From DASYRM01 sp036004405 (GTDB taxonomy: Bacteria; Acidobacteriota; Vicinamibacteria; Vicinamibacterales; UBA2999), in the NCBI GenBank assembly GCA_036004405.1, contig DASYRM010000017.1, positions 1 to 24,618 on the forward strand: a stretch of DNA of 24,618 nt. Reading direction: 5' to 3'. The notes beneath the pieces are model-generated. The model searched no databases and was not told the origin of the DNA. It saw nothing but the letters and a program-made list of their open reading frames with translations. Below, one piece after another: positions 1 through 6,195 of the stretch. Position 1 is the first letter of the stretch. Every line of letters starts with the position of its first letter. A program made the translations under genes and the position numbers.

Positions 1-326
1 CCGTCGAGGCTCTGGCCCAGATGGCCAACCGTCATCGGCGTGGTGCTTGTGGCGCTGCAGATCGGCAGATAGAGATCGATGAGCGCATGCTGGGGATGAT
101 CGGCCGGCAGCAGCAGCGTCCAGCCGCGGCCCGGCTGCCACGCCACCATCGCCGACGGGTCGTCGGGCCGCACCGGCGCGAGCTGGAGATCGTCGCCTAC
201 ACTGAAGGTGGCGGGGCGCCCCGCGGCGGTCATCGTGCCGGCCAGGTCGGCCGCCGCCATCACCAGGCTCCAGGCGGCCTCCGCGCCGTCAAGCACCCGT
301 GCGGCGCCGCCCGTGAGAGGTTGCAT
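1..326 (-). CDS. RibD-family reductase, N-terminal fragment (runs off window)
   Basis: An open minus-strand frame starts at the ATG whose complement is 324-326 and continues past base 1 without a stop; 108 codons are visible. It begins MQPLTGGAARVL and, near its visible end, reads DHPQHALIDLYLPIC and then GHLGQSLDG. The GQSLDG motif near the start of the reductase fold is typical of proteins related to the C-terminal (dihydrofolate-reductase-like) domain of RibD. Family knowledge suggests a cytoplasmic NADPH-dependent reductase, perhaps in riboflavin-type metabolism, but the catalytic part lies outside the window. The roughly 80 residues before the motif match the N-terminal extension seen in stand-alone members. 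The start is divergent from the FkbM gene, with 33 bp between start codons. No strong Shine-Dalgarno sequence is visible, so the exact start is uncertain. Confidence 0.65.
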   Translation of the reverse strand, partial: MQPLTGGAARVLDGAEAAWSLVMAAADLAGTMTAAGRPATFSVGDDLQLAPVRPDDPSAMVAWQPGRGWTLLLPADHPQHALIDLYLPICSATSTTPMTVGHLGQSLD

Positions 327-359
327 GCTCAGCCCCGATTATACCGGCCCATCCCGCGC

Positions 360-1118
360 ATGAGCCGGGCCGACCGCGTCATCGGCCTCGCCCGATCGCT
401 GCTCGTCTATCACGCGATTCCCCGGCGGCAGCGGCGCATGCAGCGCCTCTACAGCCAGTTCGCGCCACGCGGCGAGGTGGTGTTCGACATCGGCGCGCAC
501 GTCGGCAACCGCGCCCGCGCGCTGGCGGCGCTGGGCTGTCGCGTGATCGCGCTCGAGCCGCAGCCCGACTTCGCGCGCGTGCTCCGCGTGCTGTTCGCGC
601 GCAACCCGCGGGTCGAGGTGGTAGAGGCAGCCGTGACCGGCGCCGCCGGCGAAGAGTGGCTGTCGGTGAGCGAGCGCACGCCGACGGTGTCGACGACGGC
701 CGCGGCCTGGCGCGAGGCGCGTGCGCTGGAACCCGGTTTCGGCGGTGTCGAGTGGAACCGCCGCATCCGCGTCCGCACCGTGACGGCCGACTCGCTCATC
801 GCGCAGTACGGCGTGCCGGCGTTCATCAAGATCGATGTCGAGGGCGGTGAGCGGGCGGTGCTCGATGGTTTGACGGTGCCCGTGCCCGCGCTCTCCCTCG
901 AGTACCTGCCGGGCGCCATCGACGAGGTGCGCGCGTGCGTCGATCGGTTGTCGGCGCTCGCCGGCAGCGGCGCCGGGTACGAGTTCAACTGGTCGGTGGG
1001 GGAGAGCTACGAGCTGGCGTCGGCGCAGTGGCTCGACGCCAGCGCGCTCGTCAACGCGCTCGCCGCGCTCGGCGGCGGCGCGCGTTCGGGCGATGTGTAC
1101 GCGCGATTACGTACGTAG
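360..1118 (+). CDS. FkbM-family SAM-dependent methyltransferase
   Basis: A 252-residue protein. The SAM-binding motif I is VVFDIGAHVGN (about residues 40-50, Asp43 and Gly45), followed by an acidic end of strand 2 in VIALEPQP. The FkbM signature FIKIDVEGGE lies at residues 155-164, with Asp159 and Glu161. The family methylates hydroxyls of sugars or other small molecules; the substrate here cannot be read. The frame is open upstream to base 21, but that stretch is antisense to the reductase fragment, so I start at the ATG at 360 (MSRADRVIG). No good ribosome-binding site precedes it; the ATG at 438 (MQRLYSQF) is the alternative. The stop codon TAG is part of the left border of the palindromic repeat at 1111-1140, so the repeat may have set the C-terminus. 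Confidence 0.85.
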   Translation: MSRADRVIGLARSLLVYHAIPRRQRRMQRLYSQFAPRGEVVFDIGAHVGNRARALAALGCRVIALEPQPDFARVLRVLFARNPRVEVVEAAVTGAAGEEWLSVSERTPTVSTTAAAWREARALEPGFGGVEWNRRIRVRTVTADSLIAQYGVPAFIKIDVEGGERAVLDGLTVPVPALSLEYLPGAIDEVRACVDRLSALAGSGAGYEFNWSVGESYELASAQWLDASALVNALAALGGGARSGDVYARLRT

Positions 1119-1140
1119 AGGGCGGTCTTTAGACCGCCCT
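1111..1140. repeat. Family A palindromic repeat, copy 1; candidate bidirectional terminator
   Basis: The border GTACGTAGAG is followed by a perfect 10-bp stem AGGGCGGTCT / AGACCGCCCT (1119-1128 and 1131-1140) with a 2-nt spacer. It lies between the convergent FkbM and PEP-CTERM genes. It contains the FkbM stop codon (TAG, 1116-1118) and the PEP-CTERM stop codon (TAA on the minus strand, 1129-1131). The right-hand border (CTCTACG) is missing, so the copy is truncated. Termination is inferred from hairpin and position; there is no U-tract. Confidence 0.75.
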
Positions 1141-1653
1141 GGTCCGACGGCGGCGCGCGACGAGAGTTCCGGCGCCGATCGCTAGCAGTCCAACAGTCGC
1201 CGGTTCGGGCACCTGTGGCGGTTCGAATGGGGAGCATCCAGACGTTCGCGATTCATCGGCTGCGATTCCGCACGCAATCGGGTCCACGACGATCGACCCT
1301 TCAAACATCTGCAGCGTGGCGGAAAACACGCCGTCCTGCATCTCAAGGAAGTTCCAGGCGCTGGCCAAGGTGGCGTTGTGTACGAGGAAGAGGGTGCCGT
1401 TCCCGTCGAGCTCGGTCCAGAACTTCCACACTGCTACGTCGAGCGGTTCGCAGACGTCACACGGAGGCGGTTCGAAATCCAAGCCGCTCCTATTGAGGTT
1501 CACGCCAGCACGAAGGTAGGGCGGAGCCGGCGTCTCGCCGCTGAGATCGAAGTTGAACGTGAGGAAGTCGCCTGCCGAGACGGTGATCGGCGCGGCGTCA
1601 GCCCTCGACGCGAAGAGAGCCGCGAGGACGACGACGCCGAAGAGCTTGGCCAT
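1129..1653 (-). CDS. PEP-CTERM sorting-domain protein
   Basis: A 174-residue exported protein. The N-terminus MAKLFGVVVLAALFASRADA is a signal peptide. The C-terminus is a classic PEP-CTERM tail: VPEPATVGL, a hydrophobic segment, then the basic cluster VARRRR. Such proteins are cut and anchored or released by an exosortase and are linked to surface or exopolysaccharide assembly. No exosortase is in the window. Four cysteines (the CDVC pair, then CGIA and SGC) may form disulfides. The mature domain (about residues 20-145) is not one I recognise. The start at 1653 is chosen over the ATG at 1665 because GGAGG lies 5 nt upstream of it. The last codons and the stop lie inside the repeat at 1111-1140. 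Confidence 0.88.
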   Translation of the reverse strand: MAKLFGVVVLAALFASRADAAPITVSAGDFLTFNFDLSGETPAPPYLRAGVNLNRSGLDFEPPPCDVCEPLDVAVWKFWTELDGNGTLFLVHNATLASAWNFLEMQDGVFSATLQMFEGSIVVDPIACGIAADESRTSGCSPFEPPQVPEPATVGLLAIGAGTLVARRRRTRAV

Positions 1654-1659
1654 ACGTGC

Positions 1660-1664
1660 CTCCA
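1660..1664 (-). promoter_or_regulatory. Shine-Dalgarno GGAGG fixing the PEP-CTERM start
   Basis: On the minus strand GGAGG is followed by CACGT and the ATG at 1653. It overlaps the upstream in-frame ATG at 1665, so it can only serve the downstream start. Confidence 0.75.
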
Positions 1665-1812
1665 TTTGCGACTTGTAACGGCGGAAGGTTCAGGACGAGA
1701 AGAACGAATGTGTCGTTGACGGCGACAACCGATCGCCTTCTCGCACATTTCGCGGCATCGAGGGGATACGGCTTCAGCGCGGAGCAAAGGGCATTCCGCT
1801 GGTCGGACGCAC

Positions 1813-1839
1813 GCGCACCTGAAGGTGCGCTCTACGTAC
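1813..1839. repeat. Family A palindromic repeat, copy 2
   Basis: Stem GCGCACCT / AGGTGCGC (1813-1820 and 1823-1830, 2-nt spacer) is followed by the border TCTACGTAC. Here the left border is missing and the right one is present. It lies just beyond the 3' end of the DUF6152 gene (stop at 1845), where it could terminate transcription. The rest of the 191-bp gap (1654-1844) shows no gene; it should hold the PEP-CTERM promoter, but I cannot pick one out. Confidence 0.7.
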
Positions 1840-1844
1840 CGTAG

Positions 1845-2294
1845 CTACTTAGCCGCTGGCGGTGCGGTCGGCGTGCCGGCGGTGCCGGAAGGCGAGCCGG
1901 CGAACAGGCGCTTCCCGTCCGGGAAGGTGATGCTGTAGGCGTTGGCGGTGGGCGTGCCGTTGCGCGCCTGCCAGCCGTCGATGACGAGGACAGTGCCGGC
2001 CGGCAGGTCTTCTTTCCGCCAGCCCTGTCGATACAGGGCGTTCACCGCTGAAGTCTCGAAGGCCCAGTTCACGACCTTTCCGTCAGCGCCGGGCACGTCC
2101 ACGTAGATCCACGCGTGCGGGTTCGACCACCGCATCGACGTGACCTTGCCGGTCACCTTCACCGGCTTGTTCTCGTCGAACTCGGCCGAGAACGAGTGGT
2201 GAGCCAGGAGGCGCGCGCTCAGCATTGGGCAGGTCTGAAGAGCCGCCCCGACGAGAATGGCCGCGATGGCTGTGCGGAAGGGACCGATCGTCAT
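1845..2294 (-). CDS. DUF6152 family secreted protein
   Basis: A 149-residue protein with an N-terminal signal (MTIGPFRTAIAAILVGAALQ). The mature part has the family pattern: AHHSFSAEFDENKPVKVTG, a strand with WSNPHAWIYVDV, then FETSAVNALYRQGWRKEDL and a G-V-I-DGWQARNGTPTAN stretch ending in DGKRLFAG. DUF6152 proteins are small exported beta-rich proteins of unknown function, common in Acidobacteria and proteobacteria. The ATG at 2294 overlaps the upstream gene's TGA (ATGA), which suggests translational coupling and decides the start against a longer frame reaching 2426. It is the third gene of the minus-strand operon starting at 3885. The C-terminus is Gly/Thr/Ala/Pro-rich and ends at a family A repeat. 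Confidence 0.85.
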   Translation of the reverse strand: MTIGPFRTAIAAILVGAALQTCPMLSARLLAHHSFSAEFDENKPVKVTGKVTSMRWSNPHAWIYVDVPGADGKVVNWAFETSAVNALYRQGWRKEDLPAGTVLVIDGWQARNGTPTANAYSITFPDGKRLFAGSPSGTAGTPTAPPAAK

Positions 2295-3091
2295 GGCTGC
2301 TTCTTTGCGGCGGCGCGCGCCGCATCCCGGATGTCCTTCAAGTGATTCAGGTCCTGGTCGTCTTCGAGGCACGCCACCTCGAGCAGTTCGCTGTTCTGGC
2401 GGCGCAACGGCATCGCCAATGTCCACGGCCGGGTGTAGGCGCCGGGGTCGGTGACGGTGGCTTCGTATCGAATGTTGTTGCCGTCCACCGGAATGAACCG
2501 CTCGACGACCTGCTCCTGGTGCGTCACCACGCCGCCCAGTTCGTCGAGCCAGGTCTTGCCGTTGAAATTCCGGGTTTCAATCACGAGCGTGTCGCCCTCC
2601 CAGTGGCCAACCGAGTCGCCTTGCCACAGCCGGATCGAGTCGTCGAGGTGCTTGCGGCCGTCCAGCGGGACCTGCCGCCACGACATGCGCTCGTACAACA
2701 GCACGACATAGCCCGGCGGCTGCAGGATCTGAAACGGCGACGGGACGTACGTGGACCGCGGCACGCCGGCCACGAAGCAGTGCGCCGTGGGGTCGTCGTA
2801 GCCGCGTTCGGGCGCCCGGCGCGCCTCGTTCTCGGCGCGCGCCCACGGCTGCGTCGGCAGCAGGCCATCCGGCGGATCGACGACGACGCCACGGCCACCC
2901 GGCGTCAGTGCCGTCGCGTCGCGCTTCTCGAGCCCCTGGTTGGCGCCGCCGCCGTCGGCCTGGTACACGCCTGAGATGTCGGGTTTGCCGTCGGCCATGC
3001 GCTTGATCGGAGACGGCGCTGCGCCCTGGGCGAACGCGGAGGCCGCGCCCGCGATGAGGGCGAGCGCAAGGGCGAGAGCTCTCGACATCAT
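2291..3091 (-). CDS. Secreted protein of unknown function, paralog 2 (WEGDT type)
   Basis: A 266-residue protein starting MMSRALALALALIAGAASAFAQG, a clear signal peptide. The mature part begins with DGKPDISGVY. It has AHCFVAGVPRSTY near residue 110, WQGDSVGHWEGDTLVIETRNFN near 170, and a C-terminal VVERFIPVDGNNIRYEATV block followed by PGAYTRPWTLAMPL. The same ordered motifs occur in the upstream gene, so the two are tandem paralogs. I know this architecture as recurrent in Acidobacteria and relatives but not a proven function. The ATG at 3091 overlaps the upstream TGA by 4 nt; the ATG at 3088 is an equally coupled alternative. The 3' end overlaps the DUF6152 start by 4 nt. Confidence 0.8.
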   Translation of the reverse strand: MMSRALALALALIAGAASAFAQGAAPSPIKRMADGKPDISGVYQADGGGANQGLEKRDATALTPGGRGVVVDPPDGLLPTQPWARAENEARRAPERGYDDPTAHCFVAGVPRSTYVPSPFQILQPPGYVVLLYERMSWRQVPLDGRKHLDDSIRLWQGDSVGHWEGDTLVIETRNFNGKTWLDELGGVVTHQEQVVERFIPVDGNNIRYEATVTDPGAYTRPWTLAMPLRRQNSELLEVACLEDDQDLNHLKDIRDAARAAAKKQP

Positions 3092-3885
3092 TTCTTGGGA
3101 TACCACGTGCGCGGGTCGCGCTCGAACAGACCCTTGGCCTCTTCGGCCTCGGCCTGACATTGATATTCGAGAATCCGGGTCATGTTCTTCTGCCGGGAGA
3201 GCGGCAGGCTCATCTTCCAGGGCTTCGTGAAGACTTTCGGATCCTCGACCGTGACCTCGTAGCGGATGGTGTCCTGGTCCGCCAGCGTGAAGCGCTCCAC
3301 CAGCTTCAGCTGCTCGCTGTGGAAGTTGCCGGCGGCGTCGAACCAGGTCCGGTCGTTGTGATTGGTGACGTTGACGGCCAGGGTGTCGCCCTCCCACCGG
3401 CCGCGCGAGTCGCCCATCCAGAATTCAATCCCGTCCGCCGGCCTGGTGCCGTTGGTGTGAATCAGGCGGAACACCTGCGACCACGCGAAGGTGATCGCCA
3501 CGGCGTCGTTGGTCTGGAAGATGTGGAAGGGATAGTCGAGATACATGATCCGCGGCACGCCGGGCATGTAGCAGTTCGACAGCGGATCGGCGGTGGCGCG
3601 AGCGGCAAAGTTCTCGGCCCGCTTCTTCGCGGCCCACGGCTGATACGGAATCGCGCCCCCGTCCACGATCCCTTTGGTGAGATCGGCGGCGACGCCGCTG
3701 GCCGCCTTCCAGATGCCCTGCAGGTTGGGGCGGCCGTCACTGGTTCGTGGAATCGCGGCGCGCGCCGCGCTGGGCGCGCCCTGCGCCGCCACCGCAGGAT
3801 CGAGCACCGTGCCGAGGAAGAGGGTGAAAGCCAGGAAGGACAGGGCCCCCAGGGTCCGGAACACCAAGATTCGAAATTGCAGCAC
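3088..3885 (-). CDS. Secreted protein of unknown function, paralog 1 (WEGDT type)
   Basis: A 265-residue protein with a hydrophobic export signal (about residues 8-33, ending VAAQG). Ordered motifs match the downstream paralog: SDGRPNLQGIWKA, SNCYMPGVPRIMY, FWMGDSRGRWEGDTLAVNV followed by RTWFDAAGNFHSEQL, then LVERFTLADQDTIRYEVTV and FTKPWKMSLPL. Each carries one Cys in the GVPR motif and one near the C-terminus (YQCQ here, VACLE in the paralog), which could form a disulfide. No catalytic signature is recognised. The start is GTG at 3885, the first start after an in-frame stop; TTG at 3867 is possible. This is the first gene of a three-gene overlapping operon, divergent from the propeller operon at 3964. 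Confidence 0.8.
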   Translation of the reverse strand: MLQFRILVFRTLGALSFLAFTLFLGTVLDPAVAAQGAPSAARAAIPRTSDGRPNLQGIWKAASGVAADLTKGIVDGGAIPYQPWAAKKRAENFAARATADPLSNCYMPGVPRIMYLDYPFHIFQTNDAVAITFAWSQVFRLIHTNGTRPADGIEFWMGDSRGRWEGDTLAVNVTNHNDRTWFDAAGNFHSEQLKLVERFTLADQDTIRYEVTVEDPKVFTKPWKMSLPLSRQKNMTRILEYQCQAEAEEAKGLFERDPRTWYPKK

Positions 3886-3895
3886 GTTTCTCGCG

Positions 3896-3945
3896 GTTGA
3901 CGCAAGTTGACACGAGGCTCATGCGCGCAGCCAGGGACGTATACT
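3896..3945. promoter_or_regulatory. Divergent control region with paired GTTGAC and TATACT box
   Basis: The 78-bp gap between divergent starts (3885 minus, 3964 plus) holds GTTGAC twice (3896-3901 and 3906-3911), exactly 10 bp apart, and a TATACT box at 3940-3945 that could be a -10 element for the plus-strand operon. No -35 box lies at the right distance from it, so a regulator binding the GTTGAC pair is conceivable. This is inference only. Confidence 0.3.
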
Positions 3946-3963
3946 TGGCGCCCGGAGGGCGTC

Positions 3964-5049
3964 ATGAAGCGATTCGTCATCTCCTCGTTCGCGGCCACCG
4001 CACCCCTTCTCATGCTGGTATTGGCAGCGGTGCCTCTGGGCGCCCAAGGGCCAGCGGTCCCGCCACGTGCGACCGCCTACGCCACGGCGCCGGACATCCC
4101 GTTCGAGTCGGTGCCGAACTTCCTCAAGCTGCCGCCGAACCTCTACCTCGGTGAAGGGATCGGCGTGGCGCGCAACTCGAAGGGGCACGTCTTCGTGTTC
4201 ACGCGCAGCGGCGACTCGCGGCTGTTCGAGTTCGACGACAAGGGCACCTTCGTGCGCGAGATTGGGAAGGGGCTCTACGGCTTCGAGATGGCGCACGCCG
4301 TCCGCGTGGACGCGCAGGACAACATCTGGACCGTGGACGAAGGCACGAACATGGTCGTCAAGTTCAACCCGGAAGGCCGGGTGGTGATGACCATGGGCCG
4401 CCGGCCCGAGGCCGTGGGCGGCGTGGAGCCGACGCCGGTGCAATCGCAGGCGCCGCCGCCGGAGCCGTACCGCTTCAACCGTCCCGCCGACATCACCTGG
4501 GATCCGCAGGGCAACATCTACGTGGCCGACGGCTACATCAACTCGCGCGTCGCGAAGTACGACAAGAACGGCCGGTTCATCAAGTCGGTCGGCACGCGCG
4601 GCACCGAGCCGTATCAGCTCAATATCCCGCACTCGATCACGGCCGACGCCAACGGCAACATCTACGTGGCCGATCGCCAGAACCGCCGCATCCAGGTGTT
4701 CAACAGCGATCTCGTGCTGCGGGCCATCTACGACAACGTGGGCGCGCCGTGGGCGGTCTGCATCAGCCCGGGGCCGCATCAGTATCTGTTCTCGTCGAAT
4801 TCGAATCCCGACAACAATATTGCGGCGCTGTCGGCGGTGAGCGGCGAGATCTACAAGATGGAGCTCGACGGCACGATCGTCGGCAAATTCGGGAAGCCCG
4901 GCAAGCAGCTCGGCGAGTTCAGCACCGTGCACGCCATGGATTGCCGCAACCCCGACGAGCTCGTGGTCGTGGAGATCACCGCCTGGCGCGCGCAGAAGAT
5001 CGTGCTGAAGCCGATCCCGGGTAAGACCTCCTCCGGATCCACGCGCTGA
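3964..5049 (+). CDS. NHL-type six-bladed propeller, peptidyl-amidating-lyase-like, paralog 1
   Basis: A 361-residue secreted protein (signal MKRFVISSFAATAPLLML to GAQG). NHL-type blades recur, for example GNIYVADGYINSRVAKYD and GNIYVADRQNRRIQVF. The DGYxNSR motif (Tyr191) and PHS (His223) match peptidyl-alpha-hydroxyglycine alpha-amidating lyase (PAL). In PAL three His ligands hold a zinc ion and a Tyr in this loop is catalytic. His111 (AHAVRVD), His223 and His323 (VHAMDC) fit such a triad. The usual PAL partner monooxygenase is not seen, so the substrate is unknown. The start is fixed by GGAGG at 3954-3958, 5 nt before the ATG. It is followed after 16 nt by a paralog. Confidence 0.85.
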   Translation: MKRFVISSFAATAPLLMLVLAAVPLGAQGPAVPPRATAYATAPDIPFESVPNFLKLPPNLYLGEGIGVARNSKGHVFVFTRSGDSRLFEFDDKGTFVREIGKGLYGFEMAHAVRVDAQDNIWTVDEGTNMVVKFNPEGRVVMTMGRRPEAVGGVEPTPVQSQAPPPEPYRFNRPADITWDPQGNIYVADGYINSRVAKYDKNGRFIKSVGTRGTEPYQLNIPHSITADANGNIYVADRQNRRIQVFNSDLVLRAIYDNVGAPWAVCISPGPHQYLFSSNSNPDNNIAALSAVSGEIYKMELDGTIVGKFGKPGKQLGEFSTVHAMDCRNPDELVVVEITAWRAQKIVLKPIPGKTSSGSTR

Positions 5050-5065
5050 GCGAGAGGCGTCCATC

Positions 5066-6169
5066 ATGAACCGCGTCACCAACGTCGCTCTGCTCGTCGC
5101 GCTCGCCGTCGTGCCCGTGTCGTTGCGGGCGCAGCTGGCGATCCCCGAGATCCCCTACGACGCCGTCGATCCGATCAAGCTGCCCGACGATCTCTATCTC
5201 GGTGAAGCGGTTGGCGTCGCCACCAACTCGAAGGGCAACATCTTCATCTACACGCGCACCGGCAACCCGACGGCGACGCTGGGCACCCGGCGCACGTTTG
5301 CGCGCAACGCCGCGCGCCTGTTCGAGTTCGATCCCACTGGCAAGTTCGTCCGCGAAATCGGGCAGGACAACTACGGCTTCGTGTTCGCGCACACGGTCCG
5401 CGTGGACAAGCAAGACAACATCTGGGTGGTGGACGAAGGGTCGAACATGATCATCAAGTTCGATCCAAGCGGCCGCATCGCGATGACGATGGGCCGCAAG
5501 CCCGAGGCGCTCGACACCACCGCGTCGGTGGCGCCTCCGCCGCCACCCGCTCCCGCGGCGGGCCGCGCCGGCGGTCCCGGCGGGGCGCCGGCCGCGCCGC
5601 CCGCGCCCGTGGGCGCCGGACTCGCCGGCGACAACTTCAACCGTCCCACCGACGTGGCGTGGGACGCTGCCGGCAACATCTTCGTGTCGGACGGCTACGG
5701 CAACTCGCGCGTCGCCAAGTTCGACAAGAACGGCGTCTACATCAAGTCGTGGGGCTCGCGCGGCACCGCGCCCGGACAGTTCAACACGCCGCACACGCTG
5801 GCCATCGACGCCAAGGGGCTCGTCTACGTCGGCGATCGCGGCAACAACCGCATCCAGGTGTTCGACGGCGACGGCAACTACAAGACGTCGTTCATCAACG
5901 TCGGCGCGCCGTCGGCCATCTGCATCACCAGCGGCCCGACGCAGTATCTGTTCGCGTCCAACTCGAACCCGTCGACGTCGATGGACAACGGCGAGATCTA
6001 CAAGATGACGCTCGACGGCAAGATCCTCGGCAAGTTCGGCACCGCCGGCAAGTTGATCAAGGAGTTCGGATCGGTGCACGAGATGGACTGCCGCAGCGAG
6101 ACCGAGCTCTACGTGGGTGAGATTACCAACTGGAGAGTGCAGCGCCTGACATTGCGCGCTGCACGTTGA
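5066..6169 (+). CDS. NHL-type six-bladed propeller, peptidyl-amidating-lyase-like, paralog 2
   Basis: A 367-residue secreted protein (signal MNRVTNVALLVALAVVPVSLRAQ). It aligns along its whole length with the preceding gene. It shares DGYGNSR (Tyr211), PHT (His243), FAHTVRVD (His109) and SVHEMDC (His338), so the proposed zinc triad and loop Tyr are kept. It differs by an Ala/Pro/Gly-rich insert (about residues 153-190) between two blades and by an insert after IYTRTGNP near residue 70. A GAGAGG ribosome-binding site lies 8 nt before the ATG. Its last codons contain a 9-bp inverted repeat (6137-6145 with 6156-6164). An enzymatic role is inferred from motif conservation; a plain binding propeller is the alternative. 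Confidence 0.85.
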   Translation: MNRVTNVALLVALAVVPVSLRAQLAIPEIPYDAVDPIKLPDDLYLGEAVGVATNSKGNIFIYTRTGNPTATLGTRRTFARNAARLFEFDPTGKFVREIGQDNYGFVFAHTVRVDKQDNIWVVDEGSNMIIKFDPSGRIAMTMGRKPEALDTTASVAPPPPPAPAAGRAGGPGGAPAAPPAPVGAGLAGDNFNRPTDVAWDAAGNIFVSDGYGNSRVAKFDKNGVYIKSWGSRGTAPGQFNTPHTLAIDAKGLVYVGDRGNNRIQVFDGDGNYKTSFINVGAPSAICITSGPTQYLFASNSNPSTSMDNGEIYKMTLDGKILGKFGTAGKLIKEFGSVHEMDCRSETELYVGEITNWRVQRLTLRAAR

Positions 6170-6176
6170 GCAGGGA

Positions 6177-6192
6177 GGCAGGTAGGCAGGTG
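6177..6192 (+). repeat. GGCAGGTR octamer tandem repeat upstream of amidohydrolase start
   Basis: Two octamers, GGCAGGTA (6177-6184) and GGCAGGTG (6185-6192), end 3 nt before the ATG at 6196. The purine-rich repeat and the GGGAGG before it (6173-6178) are the only possible ribosome-binding site. The same octamer occurs three times at 24442-24465, again just before a gene. Confidence 0.7.
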
Positions 6193-6195
6193 GGT

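Noticed and set aside
21..359. N-terminal extension of the FkbM frame upstream of 360
   Set aside because: It is antisense to the reductase fragment, Arg-rich and without family similarity, so I start the methyltransferase at 360.
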